Assembly (NCBI RefSeq): GCF_039538365.1
Contig: NZ_BAABCA010000001.1
Location: forward strand, 310,001 to 374,000
DNA length: 64,000 nt
Direction: 5' to 3'
Source: Postechiella marina
Lineage (GTDB): Bacteria; Bacteroidota; Bacteroidia; Flavobacteriales; Flavobacteriaceae
A program made the translations under genes and the position numbers. Shown here in pieces: positions 37,904 to 47,501 of the stretch (positions are counted from its first letter, which is position 1; each line of letters opens with the position of its first letter). The notes under the pieces are model-generated. The model ran no database searches and was not told the origin of the DNA. It saw nothing but the letters and a program-made list of their open reading frames with translations.

Positions 37904-37941
37904 AGGACATGCCGAATGGATTAGAAAAAATCGGATATCCT
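37904..37941. promoter_or_regulatory. Imperfect inverted repeat upstream of the efflux operon
   Basis: AGGACATGCCGA and TCGGATATCCT are imperfect inverted repeats around a short A-rich spacer, about 40 bases ahead of the adaptor start. GC content is above that of its surroundings. It could be a repressor site of the efflux operon, or a terminator of the upstream minus-strand gene, although the following T-run is weak. No regulator is visible in the window. Confidence 0.35.
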
Positions 37942-38008
37942 AAAAGTTAAAAATATAAATTAATAATTAGTTGTATTGCAGTAAGCAACCTCCTAATATT
38001 GAGTAGAA

Positions 38009-38416
38009 TCAGATTATAAAAACCTGAAATTTAGCATGTAATCTTAAAGATGTATCGCTAAAAAAGTATTTAATGTATAATGTGTTTTCTTGTACTTTAC
38101 AAGAAGTAAACATTAGTTTTTGCGCATAAAAAATGGCAGTAGTTATGCTGCCAAAAGAAAGCGGTTTATTGCTAGACTCTTCTTCATTATTTTCTTCAAT
38201 ATCCTCAAAATCTATATATTCTATAAAAGATTTACTTTTATTATGAGTTTTGGTAGAAGAGAAAAAAAGAGATTTTACGATTTGATGTGTATTAATAACA
38301 GCATCGTTAGTATTTTTATGTATACTGTTTATCTCAGCATTAGCCATAAGTATAGCAAATCCAGATATAAGCAGGATGCTAAAAACAAACAGATATTTAT
38401 AAAATACTTTTACCAT
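38009..38416 (-). CDS. Small exported protein of unknown function
   Basis: A 135-residue frame with an ATG start, a signal peptide or single N-terminal membrane helix (YLFVFSILLISGFAIL) and a highly acidic stretch (DFEDIEENNEEES) in the middle. The lysine/serine-rich region ahead and the beta-rich C-terminus suggest a secreted protein. It stands alone between the efflux operon and the receptor gene, 144 bases from the former. Coding signs are fair (typical codon use and a real signal peptide), but I do not recognise the family and offer no function. Confidence 0.6.
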   Translation of the reverse strand: MVKVFYKYLFVFSILLISGFAILMANAEINSIHKNTNDAVINTHQIVKSLFFSSTKTHNKSKSFIEYIDFEDIEENNEEESSNKPLSFGSITTAIFYAQKLMFTSCKVQENTLYIKYFFSDTSLRLHAKFQVFII

Positions 38417-38527
38417 TTGGATGCCAAATTTATATCAAAAGGATATTAATACCAAAGATACTACATAAAATATTTCTTACTTTAACGTTAATACTCTGTA
38501 TTTATACTTAGTGTTTTTGTAAAAAAA

Positions 38528-40924
38528 TTAAAATTTATAGTTGTAACCTAAGCGTAATACTTGTGTTTCGTTATAATTATTACTTGTGTAACTAAAGGTC
38601 TCACCTTTAATTTCTTTTTTAACAACCATAGTGTTTAACGCATCTGTAATGTTAAAAAATAATTCGCCTTTACCTTTTTGAATAGATTTTTTCATCCCTA
38701 AATCTATAGAGAACATAGATTGTATTTTACCTTGCGGAATAATATCTGGAGCCAAATAACTAGCGGTTAATTGTGCATCTAATTTTTTATTAAAATGAAA
38801 AGTGTTATTTAATTTTACTGTTCCAGAAGTGATTTTTTGTTTCTCGGCCGAAAAAGTGTTTTCAGTAGGGTAGAGGTTTACAACTTTAAAAGCATCAATT
38901 TTATTTTTATAAGCATTAGCATTTAAATTAAAAGAATATAGGTTTGATACGTCTTGTGTGTAAATTATTTCTAGACCACTATTGGTGCTTTTTCCTGCAT
39001 TTTGAAAAATAGCATAAATTAAGGGATCGTTATTTACAGTACTAGATATTCTTGTAATGGTACCCTTGGCAAAACGATGGTATATCGCAGTATATACACT
39101 ACCAGACTCCCAATCTGTTTTATAGCCTAATTCTATTAAATTTGTAAACTGCGGACGTAAATTAGGGTTTCCAACTTTTATAATTTCAGCATCATCATAT
39201 TTTGGGAATATACGAATGTCTACTTCGTTTGGTCTGTCTACTCGACGATTATAAAAAACAGATATTTTATTGTTTTCATCTATTTTTTTAGCCAACCTTA
39301 CATTAGGGAATGGCTCAAAATAATCATAACCACCGCTGGAGTAAGTATTGTGGTTTGGATTTACTTGGTAGTTTAAGTCTACGTACTCTATACGTAAACC
39401 AATTTCGGCTTCATAATTTTCGTTTTCGAAAACAATATTTCCATATACAGCAGGTATAAGTTCTTTATATTCTGCTTTTCCGCCAGCATCAACATCAATA
39501 GGAGTAAAATCTCCTGGGAAAAATTGCATGTTAATAGGTATATTTCTTTTTCTAAGTTTAAGTCCCGTTTCTAGTTTTCCGTATTTTAATGGTTTTACGT
39601 AGTCTAGATTGAAATCGTAAACCTGCTCGTCTGAGAGCAGTTTGAAAGAATCGTAACTAATGGTTGTTGGCCTAATATCATCAAAAAAATACTTTTCGTC
39701 TTCACGATGAAATGTATAATTAAGCCCAAGAGTTACGTTGTGTCCCGCTTCTTTAAATTTATGTGTATAGTTGGCGCTTGCTATTGCTGTTATTTTTACT
39801 TCATCTTCTAGAAATTGCCATAACCTAGAACGTTCGCTTAAATCCTCATTAAAAAAAGGTTGATCACCTTTATCTATAATAACTTCGGTACCGTATAAAG
39901 CAGAAAAATTTATGATGTTTTTTTCATCTAAAAACCAATCTATTCCAGATTTTAGCGTAGTGAATTTAGTGTCTCTGTTTCGTTTAGATTGTTGTTTTAT
40001 TATAGTACCATCATCGTAAGTTCTTGTAACAAATTCGTTTTTATTTAAGGTTTCTGTATATAAATAATCACCTTGAAAATAAATATTAACATCATTTTTT
40101 CTATAGTTTAAAGATAAAGATGGGTTTAGTTTTGGAGTAGCAGTATACTGTGGCCTAATAGTTGGTAAGTTTTCTTTTCGCTCCCACAAGGCGCCTAAGC
40201 CACCAGTAAAACCTATCTTACCATTAAAGCCTTGCTTTTTATTTTTTTTGTAGATAATATTAATAATACCTCCATTTCCATTGGCATCGTATTTAGAAGA
40301 TGGATTATTAATAATTTCAATTTTTTCGATTGCAGAAGACGGAATATTGTCTAGACCTTCTTGACTTCCAAATCCTGTTAACGCAGTTTGTTTACCATCA
40401 ATAAGTACTATAACTTTATCGTTTCCACGCAGTTTTATTTTGCCTTCTTGTACGGTTACACTTGGTAAGTTTTGCATGGCTTGTAAAACAGAACCTCCGC
40501 TTTGGTTAATATTATCTGTTAAAGTATAAGACTTTTTATTCATTTTAGAACTCACTTCATCTACTTTTGTATCTATAACAACCTCTTTTAAGCTTGTAAT
40601 ATCCTCTGTTAGTTCTATGGTTTTAACGTTTATATATTCAGAAAGTTTGCCAACAAAAACAGGTGTCTTGCTGGTTATGTAGCCTATACTAGATACTTCT
40701 ATATAGTAGTTGCCAGAGTTTACTTGTTCTAACTTAAACAAGCCAAACTCGTTAGTAGCTGTTCCTGTAACAAATAGGCTGTCTTTTTTAGTTTTTAAAA
40801 CAACGTTTGCGTATGCTACACTATTTGTCGTGTTTGTTTCTTGTACAGTACCAGAAATGGTAATATTTGTTTGCGCTTTAACGGAAAAGCAAAAGAGCAT
40901 AAAAGCAATAACTTTAGAGTACAT
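38528..40924 (-). CDS. TonB-dependent receptor family outer-membrane protein
   Basis: A 798-residue outer-membrane barrel with a signal peptide, an N-terminal carboxypeptidase-regulatory-like (CarboxypepD_reg) domain at about 20-100, a plug-like region at about 125-225 (VLQAMQNLPSVTVQEG and KIEIINNPSSKYDANGNGG) and a barrel that ends in aromatic LGYNYKF. This is the outer-membrane beta-barrel family with reduced plug, not a SusC with a SusD partner. Its ligand is unknown. It is not part of a polysaccharide-utilisation locus that I can see, although a GH16 gene lies next to it on the same strand. Confidence 0.9.
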   Translation of the reverse strand: MYSKVIAFMLFCFSVKAQTNITISGTVQETNTTNSVAYANVVLKTKKDSLFVTGTATNEFGLFKLEQVNSGNYYIEVSSIGYITSKTPVFVGKLSEYINVKTIELTEDITSLKEVVIDTKVDEVSSKMNKKSYTLTDNINQSGGSVLQAMQNLPSVTVQEGKIKLRGNDKVIVLIDGKQTALTGFGSQEGLDNIPSSAIEKIEIINNPSSKYDANGNGGIINIIYKKNKKQGFNGKIGFTGGLGALWERKENLPTIRPQYTATPKLNPSLSLNYRKNDVNIYFQGDYLYTETLNKNEFVTRTYDDGTIIKQQSKRNRDTKFTTLKSGIDWFLDEKNIINFSALYGTEVIIDKGDQPFFNEDLSERSRLWQFLEDEVKITAIASANYTHKFKEAGHNVTLGLNYTFHREDEKYFFDDIRPTTISYDSFKLLSDEQVYDFNLDYVKPLKYGKLETGLKLRKRNIPINMQFFPGDFTPIDVDAGGKAEYKELIPAVYGNIVFENENYEAEIGLRIEYVDLNYQVNPNHNTYSSGGYDYFEPFPNVRLAKKIDENNKISVFYNRRVDRPNEVDIRIFPKYDDAEIIKVGNPNLRPQFTNLIELGYKTDWESGSVYTAIYHRFAKGTITRISSTVNNDPLIYAIFQNAGKSTNSGLEIIYTQDVSNLYSFNLNANAYKNKIDAFKVVNLYPTENTFSAEKQKITSGTVKLNNTFHFNKKLDAQLTASYLAPDIIPQGKIQSMFSIDLGMKKSIQKGKGELFFNITDALNTMVVKKEIKGETFSYTSNNYNETQVLRLGYNYKF

Positions 40925-40995
40925 AGTGCATAATTATAATTAAGTATGCGAATGTAATTAAAAAGTAAGTAATAATTACTTAATAAAATTTGCTT

Positions 40996-42132
40996 TTAAA
41001 ACTTAGGTTTAAACACTCTAAACCAGTCTACTTTCATGGTGTTTTTCTCTGGGTTGTTTAAATCTGCATCTGTTGGTGTTCTGCCCGCGGTAACATGCCA
41101 ATCTTGAGATTCTAGATTAATAATAATATTTAATGGTTTAGTAAAACCTTTACCTCCTTGATATTCGTATGGATCAATAATGCTTACTCTTGAAGTTTCG
41201 CTAGCTTTTTTTAATATATCAAAAGAATAAATATCAGTAATTTCAAATGGTGTTATTTTTTGCTTTCCATGTGCTTGGTCTAATTTGCCATTAGTCATAG
41301 TTGGATATCCATATTCCCATTTTCCATTTATTTTGGTTGCTACTGCTTTATCAAAAAGAACGCGAACCAATTCACCATCAATATAATATTCAAAATGCAC
41401 AGGGCTTTTCCAGTAAACAGCAGTTTTTACATATTTTCTATCACCATTATTCCAGCAATATTCTCCCCAACCACTTACTCCTTCTTTTTTATACCACGCG
41501 CCTTTGTCTCTAGGTTGGTAATCTGTAAACGGTTTTCTTATAAAAGAGTGATGGCTAATATGTATAGATTCTGCAAAATAACTGTTACCTGGTTCTTTAC
41601 CGCCATAACATTCCATAATATCTATTTCTTGTGTTGCATCAGGGCTAAGTAACCATACATCCGATGCTAAAACAATATTTGCAACGCTACTTTTAGATTC
41701 TATAAACACAGGATATATCACTGTTTTGTTAGATGTAATACAACCAGCACTTATACCTCCATGAGGTTTATTCATTTTATTAAACTTTAATGCTTTTGGT
41801 TGGGCTTCCTTTTTACCTTTCCATCTAGAAGCAGATATTATAAGTTCGTTACCATCTACAGCAACGTGGTTGTATTTCCAATAAGTAGTGCCTGGTCCAT
41901 CCCATTTACTTTGGTAAAAGTTTACCCATTTTTTATTTGCACCAAAATTAGCTTTTTTGTTTTGAGCAGAAAACTTATAGTTAAAATCGTCTGATACTTC
42001 CTCTTGAAAAATCCATGTTGTACCATCTTGTAAATGTTCTGGTAAAGGTATATTTGCTATGCTATTTTGAGCAAAAGCAGGTGTAATAAATAATGTAATT
42101 GCTAATAAAAAGTATAAGTTATATAATTTCAT
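40996..42132 (-). CDS. GH16 endo-galactanase: beta-agarase/porphyranase-like
   Basis: A secreted 378-residue family 16 glycoside hydrolase. After a signal peptide (ending TPAFAQ) comes a jellyroll with the catalytic ExDxxE as EIDIME: nucleophile Glu169, Asp171 and acid/base Glu174. The region IPLPEHLQDGTTW near the start and the C-terminal MKVDWFRVFKP are typical of marine agarases and porphyranases from flavobacteria. Agarose, porphyran or a related red-algal galactan is the likely substrate, but the subgroup cannot be set by eye. There is no type IX secretion tail or carbohydrate-binding module. Nearest genes: a receptor 70 bases downstream and a 550-base gene-free stretch upstream. Confidence 0.85.
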   Translation of the reverse strand: MKLYNLYFLLAITLFITPAFAQNSIANIPLPEHLQDGTTWIFQEEVSDDFNYKFSAQNKKANFGANKKWVNFYQSKWDGPGTTYWKYNHVAVDGNELIISASRWKGKKEAQPKALKFNKMNKPHGGISAGCITSNKTVIYPVFIESKSSVANIVLASDVWLLSPDATQEIDIMECYGGKEPGNSYFAESIHISHHSFIRKPFTDYQPRDKGAWYKKEGVSGWGEYCWNNGDRKYVKTAVYWKSPVHFEYYIDGELVRVLFDKAVATKINGKWEYGYPTMTNGKLDQAHGKQKITPFEITDIYSFDILKKASETSRVSIIDPYEYQGGKGFTKPLNIIINLESQDWHVTAGRTPTDADLNNPEKNTMKVDWFRVFKPKF

Positions 42133-42683
42133 AGGTATGTATATTTAAAAGCAAACATACTCTGCTATTATGTTTTTAAGGAGCAATATTGGGTAATATT
42201 GTAAAACAGAAATCTATTTAGTAGAAATTTAATTTAGATATTAATGCTTTTAAATAGCAGCAGTTTGTATAATAGATATATAACCGAACCTTCTTTTTAA
42301 TCTATTGTTTTATAAATTATATTACGAGATGTCAATATTTTATTAAGTAATAGTATTAAAAGATATGGGGTAAATAAGTCTCTTTTTTAAATTTTTTAAA
42401 ATAAAAAAGTTTTTGCTATTTAAGTTTTATAAACTACCATCAAATTTATTTTTATCAACTTAAAAGGATTTACATTTTATTAAGCTTTATATATGTGTAA
42501 AACTCTAAGCGCATAACTTTAGTAGTGAAGTTGTTAAATATCTAAAAAATACCTTTTATATTTATCAAGTTGATTTATTAATTAAGATAATTGTTGTTAA
42601 TAATTCAAAATAGTGTTGGTTTTTGTAATAATACTATCGATAATCAATGAATATTAATCTTAATTTTCACAAAAATATTAAGT
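42133..42683. other. Gene-free intergenic stretch (551 bp)
   Basis: A very AT-rich gap between the divergent GH16 and acetate-uptake genes. I find no coding frame, tRNA or repeat. On the minus strand it holds a -7 element for the GH16 gene at 42152-42159. Long divergent gaps of this kind usually carry regulator sites for both genes, but I cannot identify one by eye. Confidence 0.6.
42152..42159 (-). promoter_or_regulatory. Candidate -7 promoter element of the GH16 gene
   Basis: TATGTTTG on the minus strand fits TAnnTTTG exactly, about 20 bases ahead of the GH16 start codon. The -33 element is not clear. Confidence 0.5.
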
Positions 42684-42941
42684 ATGACAAATAAAGAGAA
42701 AGCAAAAGCTTATTGGAAAGAGAATATTAAATACGTTTTAATACTAATGTTTATTTGGTTTATGGTGTCTTTTGGAGCAGGAATTCTTTTTAAAGATGCT
42801 TTAAACACCATAAAAATAGGAGGTTTTAAATTAGGTTTTTGGTTTGCTCAACAAGGCTCTATGTATGTGTTTGTAGTGCTAATTTTCGTTTATGTACGGT
42901 TAATGAATAAATTAGATAAAAAATATGGTTTTGATGCATAG
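42684..42941 (+). CDS. DUF4212 small subunit of a sodium/solute symporter
   Basis: An 85-residue membrane protein with two helices (about residues 13-32 and 48-70), matching the DUF4212 family, which is encoded immediately ahead of VC_2705-type symporters and is thought to be their small subunit. The C-terminus (KKYGFDA) reaches the symporter start with a four-base gap (its stop at 42941, the next ATG at 42946). This supports co-translation. Confidence 0.92.
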   Translation: MTNKEKAKAYWKENIKYVLILMFIWFMVSFGAGILFKDALNTIKIGGFKLGFWFAQQGSMYVFVVLIFVYVRLMNKLDKKYGFDA

Positions 42942-42945
42942 TTTA

Positions 42946-44649
42946 ATGGCAGAAGGTATAGGAGTTCAAAATTGGACATATGTTTTGGTAGGCATTACAT
43001 TTACCATATATATAGGTATAGCTATATGGTCTCGAGCAGGATCTACAAAAGAGTTTTATGTTGCAGGTGGTGGCGTATCGCCATTGGCCAATGGTATGGC
43101 AACAGCAGCAGACTGGATGAGCGCAGCATCGTTTATATCTATGGCAGGTATCATTTCTTTTGCGGGCTACGATGGTGCAGTATATTTAATGGGCTGGACA
43201 GGAGGTTACGTGCTACTAGCTTTATTGTTAGCGCCTTATTTAAGAAAATTTGGAAAATTTACAGTACCCGATTTTATAGGCGATCGCTATTACTCTAACA
43301 CAGCAAGATTGGTAGGTGTAATTTGTGCTCTGTTGGTTTCTTTTACCTATGTTGCAGGGCAAATGCGCGGTGTTGGCTTAGTGTTTTCTCGATTTTTAGA
43401 AGTAGATATAAATACTGGAGTTATAATAGGTATGATTATAGTGTTATTCTATGCAGTTTTAGGAGGTATGAAAGGAATTACATATACTCAGGTAGCACAA
43501 TATTGCGTATTAATTTTTGCGTTTATGGTACCAGCTATTTTTATATCTATTCAAATGACGGGAAATCCTATACCTCAATTAGGTTTTGGTAGTGAGTTAG
43601 CCGATGGTTCTGGTACTTATTTATTAGATAAGTTAGACGGGTTAAGTACTGATTTAGGATTTAACGAATACACAGAAGGATCAAAATCTTTAATAGATGT
43701 TTTTGCAATAACCTTAGCGTTAATGGTTGGTACAGCGGGTTTACCACATGTAATAGTTCGCTTTTTTACAGTTAAGAAAGTAAAAGATGCTCGAAAATCT
43801 GCGGGTATTGCATTACTTCTTATTGTTATTTTATACTCTACTGCTCCAGCAGTATCGGTATTTGCAAGAACAAATTTAATAGAAACGGTATCTAATAAAC
43901 CTTATGGACAAGTGCCAGAGTGGTTTAAAAAATGGGAAACCACTGGTTTAATAACATTTAACGATAAAAACAACGATGGATTAATTAATTACGTTGCCAA
44001 TAAAGACAAAAATGAATTAGTTGTTGATAACGATATTATGGTGCTAGCAAACCCAGAAATCGCACGGTTACCAGACTGGGTTATTGCCTTAGTTGCAGCA
44101 GGCGCATTAGCAGCAGCATTAAGTACTGCAGCTGGATTGTTATTAGTTATATCTGCATCTGTATCTCACGATTTAATTAAAAAAATGATTAACCCAAAAA
44201 TATCCGAAAAAGGCGAATTAATATCTGCAAGACTATCTGCTGTAGTTGCAGTTTGTGTAGCGGGTTATTTTGGCATAAATCCGCCAGGTTTTGTAGCAGC
44301 AACAGTAGCTTTGGCCTTTGGTTTGGCAGCAGCATCATTTTTTCCAGCTATTATTTTGGGTATTTTCTATAAACGCATGAATAAAGAAGGCGCTATAGCT
44401 GGTATGGTTGTAGGTATTCTCGTTATGCTATTTTACATGGTTAAGTTTAAATTTGGTTGGTTTGGCGGAGGCCAAAAAGCTGATTGGTGGTTTGGCATAT
44501 CGCCCGAAGGTTTTGGTACCATAGCCATGATTATAAACTTTATGGTGTCGATAACCATCATGAAATTTACACCACAACCACCACCAAACGTGCAAGCTAT
44601 TGTAGAAAATATAAGAATACCAAGCGGTGCAGGAGAGGCTACGCATTAA
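42946..44649 (+). CDS. Sodium:solute symporter, VC_2705 family (acetate permease-like)
   Basis: A membrane carrier of 567 residues with about 13 helices, of the SSS family (ActP/PutP relatives). SRAGSTKEFYVAGGGVSPLANGMATAADWMSA near the start is a hallmark of this branch (the AGGG and ATAADWMSA parts are conserved). Given the acs gene 318 bases downstream, acetate or another short carboxylate is the likely cargo, as for ActP. I start at the ATG at 42946 (MAEGIGVQNW), since 42925 overlaps the preceding gene by 17 bases and adds MVLMHSL, which relatives lack. A loop of about 100 residues around 210-370 holds soluble-looking charged sequence. Confidence 0.92.
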   Translation: MAEGIGVQNWTYVLVGITFTIYIGIAIWSRAGSTKEFYVAGGGVSPLANGMATAADWMSAASFISMAGIISFAGYDGAVYLMGWTGGYVLLALLLAPYLRKFGKFTVPDFIGDRYYSNTARLVGVICALLVSFTYVAGQMRGVGLVFSRFLEVDINTGVIIGMIIVLFYAVLGGMKGITYTQVAQYCVLIFAFMVPAIFISIQMTGNPIPQLGFGSELADGSGTYLLDKLDGLSTDLGFNEYTEGSKSLIDVFAITLALMVGTAGLPHVIVRFFTVKKVKDARKSAGIALLLIVILYSTAPAVSVFARTNLIETVSNKPYGQVPEWFKKWETTGLITFNDKNNDGLINYVANKDKNELVVDNDIMVLANPEIARLPDWVIALVAAGALAAALSTAAGLLLVISASVSHDLIKKMINPKISEKGELISARLSAVVAVCVAGYFGINPPGFVAATVALAFGLAAASFFPAIILGIFYKRMNKEGAIAGMVVGILVMLFYMVKFKFGWFGGGQKADWWFGISPEGFGTIAMIINFMVSITIMKFTPQPPPNVQAIVENIRIPSGAGEATH

Positions 44650-44967
44650 AATTATATCTTGTACGTTACCGTAAAGGTTGTTTTTTTGGTAGGCGTTTTT
44701 TTGTGTTACATAAGTGTAGCAACTCTAAAAAGGCTTCAAGTACTAGTTAGCGCTGTAGAAGTAAGTTTTAATACCTAATGCTTTCAAGTTTACTAGGGAA
44801 ATACATCAACCTATAAAGTCATACTATATAATTTGTTTTATCTCTATAACTTATAAAATTATCTATAGAAAAAATATAACTTAACACAATTAAATTATTA
44901 ATTTAGATCACGCCTAAATTTTAGGATACTGATATATAATACCATTCAAAATTTTTAAAATAAAACC
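44650..44967. other. Gene-free stretch between symporter and acs
   Basis: Contains the degenerate repeat (44661-44757) and, close to acs, the 13-base palindrome CCTAAATTTTAGG at 44913-44925. No coding frame. The palindrome may be an operator of acs; no regulator is encoded nearby. Confidence 0.5.
44661..44757 (+). repeat. Dispersed intergenic repeat, copy 2 (degenerate)
   Basis: About 97 bases aligning with the copy at 20412: TACGTTACCGTAAAGG for the head, TTTTTTTGTGTTACATAAGTG in the centre and CTTCAAGTACTAGTTAGCGC for the tail. It is more AT-rich and diverged than the other two. The terminal CGTTA/TAGCG still pair with one wobble. It follows the symporter stop by 11 bases. Confidence 0.6.
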
Positions 44968-46875
44968 ATGAGTAATTATCACATAAAACATCTAGAAGAA
45001 TACTACCAAGTATATAGAAAATCGGTTAGAAATCCAGAAGGTTTTTGGGAAGAAATAGCTGAAGAGCATTTTATGTGGCGAAAAAAATGGGATAATGTAC
45101 TAAGTTGGGATTTCTCTAAGCCAGAAGTTAAATGGTTTGAAGGCGCCCAATTAAACATTACAGAAAACTGTATAGATAGGCACTTGGCAACACGTGGCGA
45201 AAAAACAGCGATTCTTTTCGAACCCAACAATCCTAGCGATCCTGCAGAACATATAACATACAATCAATTACACCAACGTGTTAATAAATTTGCCAATGTT
45301 TTAAAAAATCAAGGTGTACAAAAAGGAGATCGTGTTTGTATTTATTTACCAATGATTCCTGAATTGGCAATTTCTGTTTTAGCATGTGCTAGAATAGGAG
45401 CCATCCATTCGGTAGTCTTTGCTGGATTTTCTTCTACAGCGTTAGCAACAAGAATAAACGATTCAGATTGTAAAATGGTAATTACAAGCGACGGATCTTA
45501 TAGAGGGGCTAAAACCATAGATCTAAAAGGTATAGTAGATGAAGCTTTAGAAATTTGTCCAGATGTAAACACCGTATTAGTAGTAAAACGCATTAATACA
45601 GACATTAATATGGTAACTGGTAGAGACCATTGGTTACAACCACTTTTAGACGCTGCTTCAACAGATTGCGAACCAGAAATTATGAATGCAGAAGATCCCT
45701 TATTTATACTTTATACATCTGGCTCTACTGGGCAGCCAAAAGGTATGGTACATAGTACAGGTGGTTATATGGTATACGCTGCATATACGTTTAAAAATGT
45801 ATTTCAGTATAGAGAAAAAGATGTGTATTGGTGTACCGCAGATATTGGTTGGATTACAGGGCATAGTTACATTGTTTATGGTCCGTTAGCAAACGGAGCA
45901 ACAACTGTTATGTTCGAGGGCGTGCCTAGTTATCCAGATTTTGGACGCTTTTGGGAAGTGGTTCAAAAACATAAAGTTACACAATTTTATACAGCTCCAA
46001 CAGCCATTCGTGCTTTAGCAAAACAAGGTTTAGAGTTGGTCGAAAAATACGACTTGTCATCACTAAAGGTATTAGGCTCTGTAGGCGAGCCTATTAACGA
46101 AGAGGCTTGGCACTGGTACAACGATAATATAGGTAAAAAGAATAGTCCTATTGTAGATACATGGTGGCAAACCGAAACTGGCGGGATAATGATAACGCCA
46201 ATACCATACGTTACTCCAACAAAACCTACTTATGCTACATTACCTTTTATAGGCATTCAGCCAGCTTTAATGGACGAGGAAGGTAAAGAGTTAAAAGGAA
46301 ACCAAGTAGATGGTAGACTTTGTATAAAATACCCGTGGCCATCTATGGCTAGAACCATTTGGGGAAACCACCAGCGTTATAAAGATACTTATTTCTCTGC
46401 ATACAAAAACATGTATTTTACTGGCGATGGGGCTTTAAGAGATGAGGTTGGTTATTATAGAATTACTGGGCGTGTAGACGATGTTATAATCGTATCTGGA
46501 CATAATCTAGGTACTGCTCCAATAGAAGATGCTGTAAACGAGCATCCAGCAGTAGCAGAATCTGCTATTGTTGGCTTTCCGCACGATGTTAAAGGTAATG
46601 CGCTTTACGGTTACGTTATTTTAAAAGATACTGGAGAAAGTAGAAACCACGATAATTTAAGAAAAGAGATTAATCAAATTATTACAGAGCATATTGGGCC
46701 TATAGCTAAATTAGATAAAATTCAATTTACTAGCGGTTTACCAAAAACCCGTTCTGGTAAAATAATGCGTCGTATTTTACGTAAAATTGCAGGTAACGAT
46801 ACTAGTAATTTAGGCGATACAAGCACGTTGTTAAATCCAGAAGTTGTTCAAGATATTATGGATAATGTGTTGTAG
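44968..46875 (+). CDS. acs: Acetyl-CoA synthetase (AMP-forming)
   Basis: Makes acetyl-CoA from acetate, ATP and CoA by way of acetyl-AMP. The 635-residue length and motifs match Acs: YTSGSTGQPKGMVHS (ATP loop, about residue 255), TWWQTETGG (substrate pocket, with the conserved Trp), ITGRVDDVIIVSGH and the C-terminal KTRSGKIMRR, whose lysine is the usual acetylation switch. With the DUF4212-symporter pair upstream it gives an acetate-uptake-and-activation unit. A strong terminator follows at 46908. Confidence 0.97.
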   Translation: MSNYHIKHLEEYYQVYRKSVRNPEGFWEEIAEEHFMWRKKWDNVLSWDFSKPEVKWFEGAQLNITENCIDRHLATRGEKTAILFEPNNPSDPAEHITYNQLHQRVNKFANVLKNQGVQKGDRVCIYLPMIPELAISVLACARIGAIHSVVFAGFSSTALATRINDSDCKMVITSDGSYRGAKTIDLKGIVDEALEICPDVNTVLVVKRINTDINMVTGRDHWLQPLLDAASTDCEPEIMNAEDPLFILYTSGSTGQPKGMVHSTGGYMVYAAYTFKNVFQYREKDVYWCTADIGWITGHSYIVYGPLANGATTVMFEGVPSYPDFGRFWEVVQKHKVTQFYTAPTAIRALAKQGLELVEKYDLSSLKVLGSVGEPINEEAWHWYNDNIGKKNSPIVDTWWQTETGGIMITPIPYVTPTKPTYATLPFIGIQPALMDEEGKELKGNQVDGRLCIKYPWPSMARTIWGNHQRYKDTYFSAYKNMYFTGDGALRDEVGYYRITGRVDDVIIVSGHNLGTAPIEDAVNEHPAVAESAIVGFPHDVKGNALYGYVILKDTGESRNHDNLRKEINQIITEHIGPIAKLDKIQFTSGLPKTRSGKIMRRILRKIAGNDTSNLGDTSTLLNPEVVQDIMDNVL

Positions 46876-46907
46876 GTGTTTTTAATATAGATAAAATCTT
46901 AAAGTTT

Positions 46908-46944
46908 AAAAGTAGCGGTAATAAAAGGTGTCGCTACTTTTTTT
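46908..46944 (+). terminator. Rho-independent terminator of acs
   Basis: AAAAGTAGCG (46908-46917) and CGCTACTTTT (46932-46941) pair perfectly around a 14-base loop and run into seven T residues. Confidence 0.88.
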
Positions 46945-46974
46945 AGTATACAACACGAGTAAAACTTTTCTAGA

Positions 46975-47454
46975 ATGGTATTTAAACACATTTTTAAAGC
47001 TCATGTAAATTGGACTTTGCAAGAAGGAGAAACCACTACAAATACACGTGGTTTTAGTAGAAAACATAATGTAAATATAGAAAATAAGGACGTTGGTTTA
47101 GAGGTGTCTGCAGCTAAAATGTTTAGAGGAGATAAAGCACTATATAACCCTGAAGATTTGTTGCTTTCTGCACTAGCATCTTGCCATATGATGTCTTATT
47201 TGTATGTGTGTTCGCAAAATAATATTGAGGTTGTGTCTTATACAGATAATGCTGAAGCTACTCTAGAAGTAATGTCTTCTGGTAGCGGACATTTTACAAG
47301 TGCAACATTACAGCCTGTGGTTACAATAAAAGATGAAACTAAAAAAGACTTGGCTTTAAGTTTACATAAAAAAGCTAATAAACTATGTTTTATTGCTAAT
47401 TCTTGCAATTTTAAGATAAAGCATAATGCTGAGGTTTTTGTAGATAATAATTGA
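46975..47454 (+). CDS. OsmC family protein
   Basis: A 159-residue OsmC/Ohr-fold protein of the YhfA-like branch. Family members reduce organic hydroperoxides with a cysteine pair. Here the two cysteines stand in LASCHMMSYL (about residue 75) and KLCFIANSCNF (about 140). Which is peroxidatic cannot be said, and YhfA proteins have no proven substrate. It starts at an ATG 30 bases after the acs terminator and so has its own promoter. Confidence 0.9.
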   Translation: MVFKHIFKAHVNWTLQEGETTTNTRGFSRKHNVNIENKDVGLEVSAAKMFRGDKALYNPEDLLLSALASCHMMSYLYVCSQNNIEVVSYTDNAEATLEVMSSGSGHFTSATLQPVVTIKDETKKDLALSLHKKANKLCFIANSCNFKIKHNAEVFVDNN

Positions 47455-47501
47455 TTTTGTTATGGCCTAACCACATGTCGTGTTATGAATAACTAGCTTA
47501 T

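Noticed and set aside
38528..42132. A small polysaccharide-utilisation locus made of the TonB-type receptor and the GH16 gene
   Set aside because: The receptor is not a SusC with a SusD, and there are no sulfatases or further glycosidases. Adjacency alone does not support it.
43323..43592. Open frames on both strands inside the symporter gene
   Set aside because: They are shadows of a well-supported membrane protein; they are rich in Cys, Arg, Tyr and Trp as out-of-frame readings of such genes usually are.
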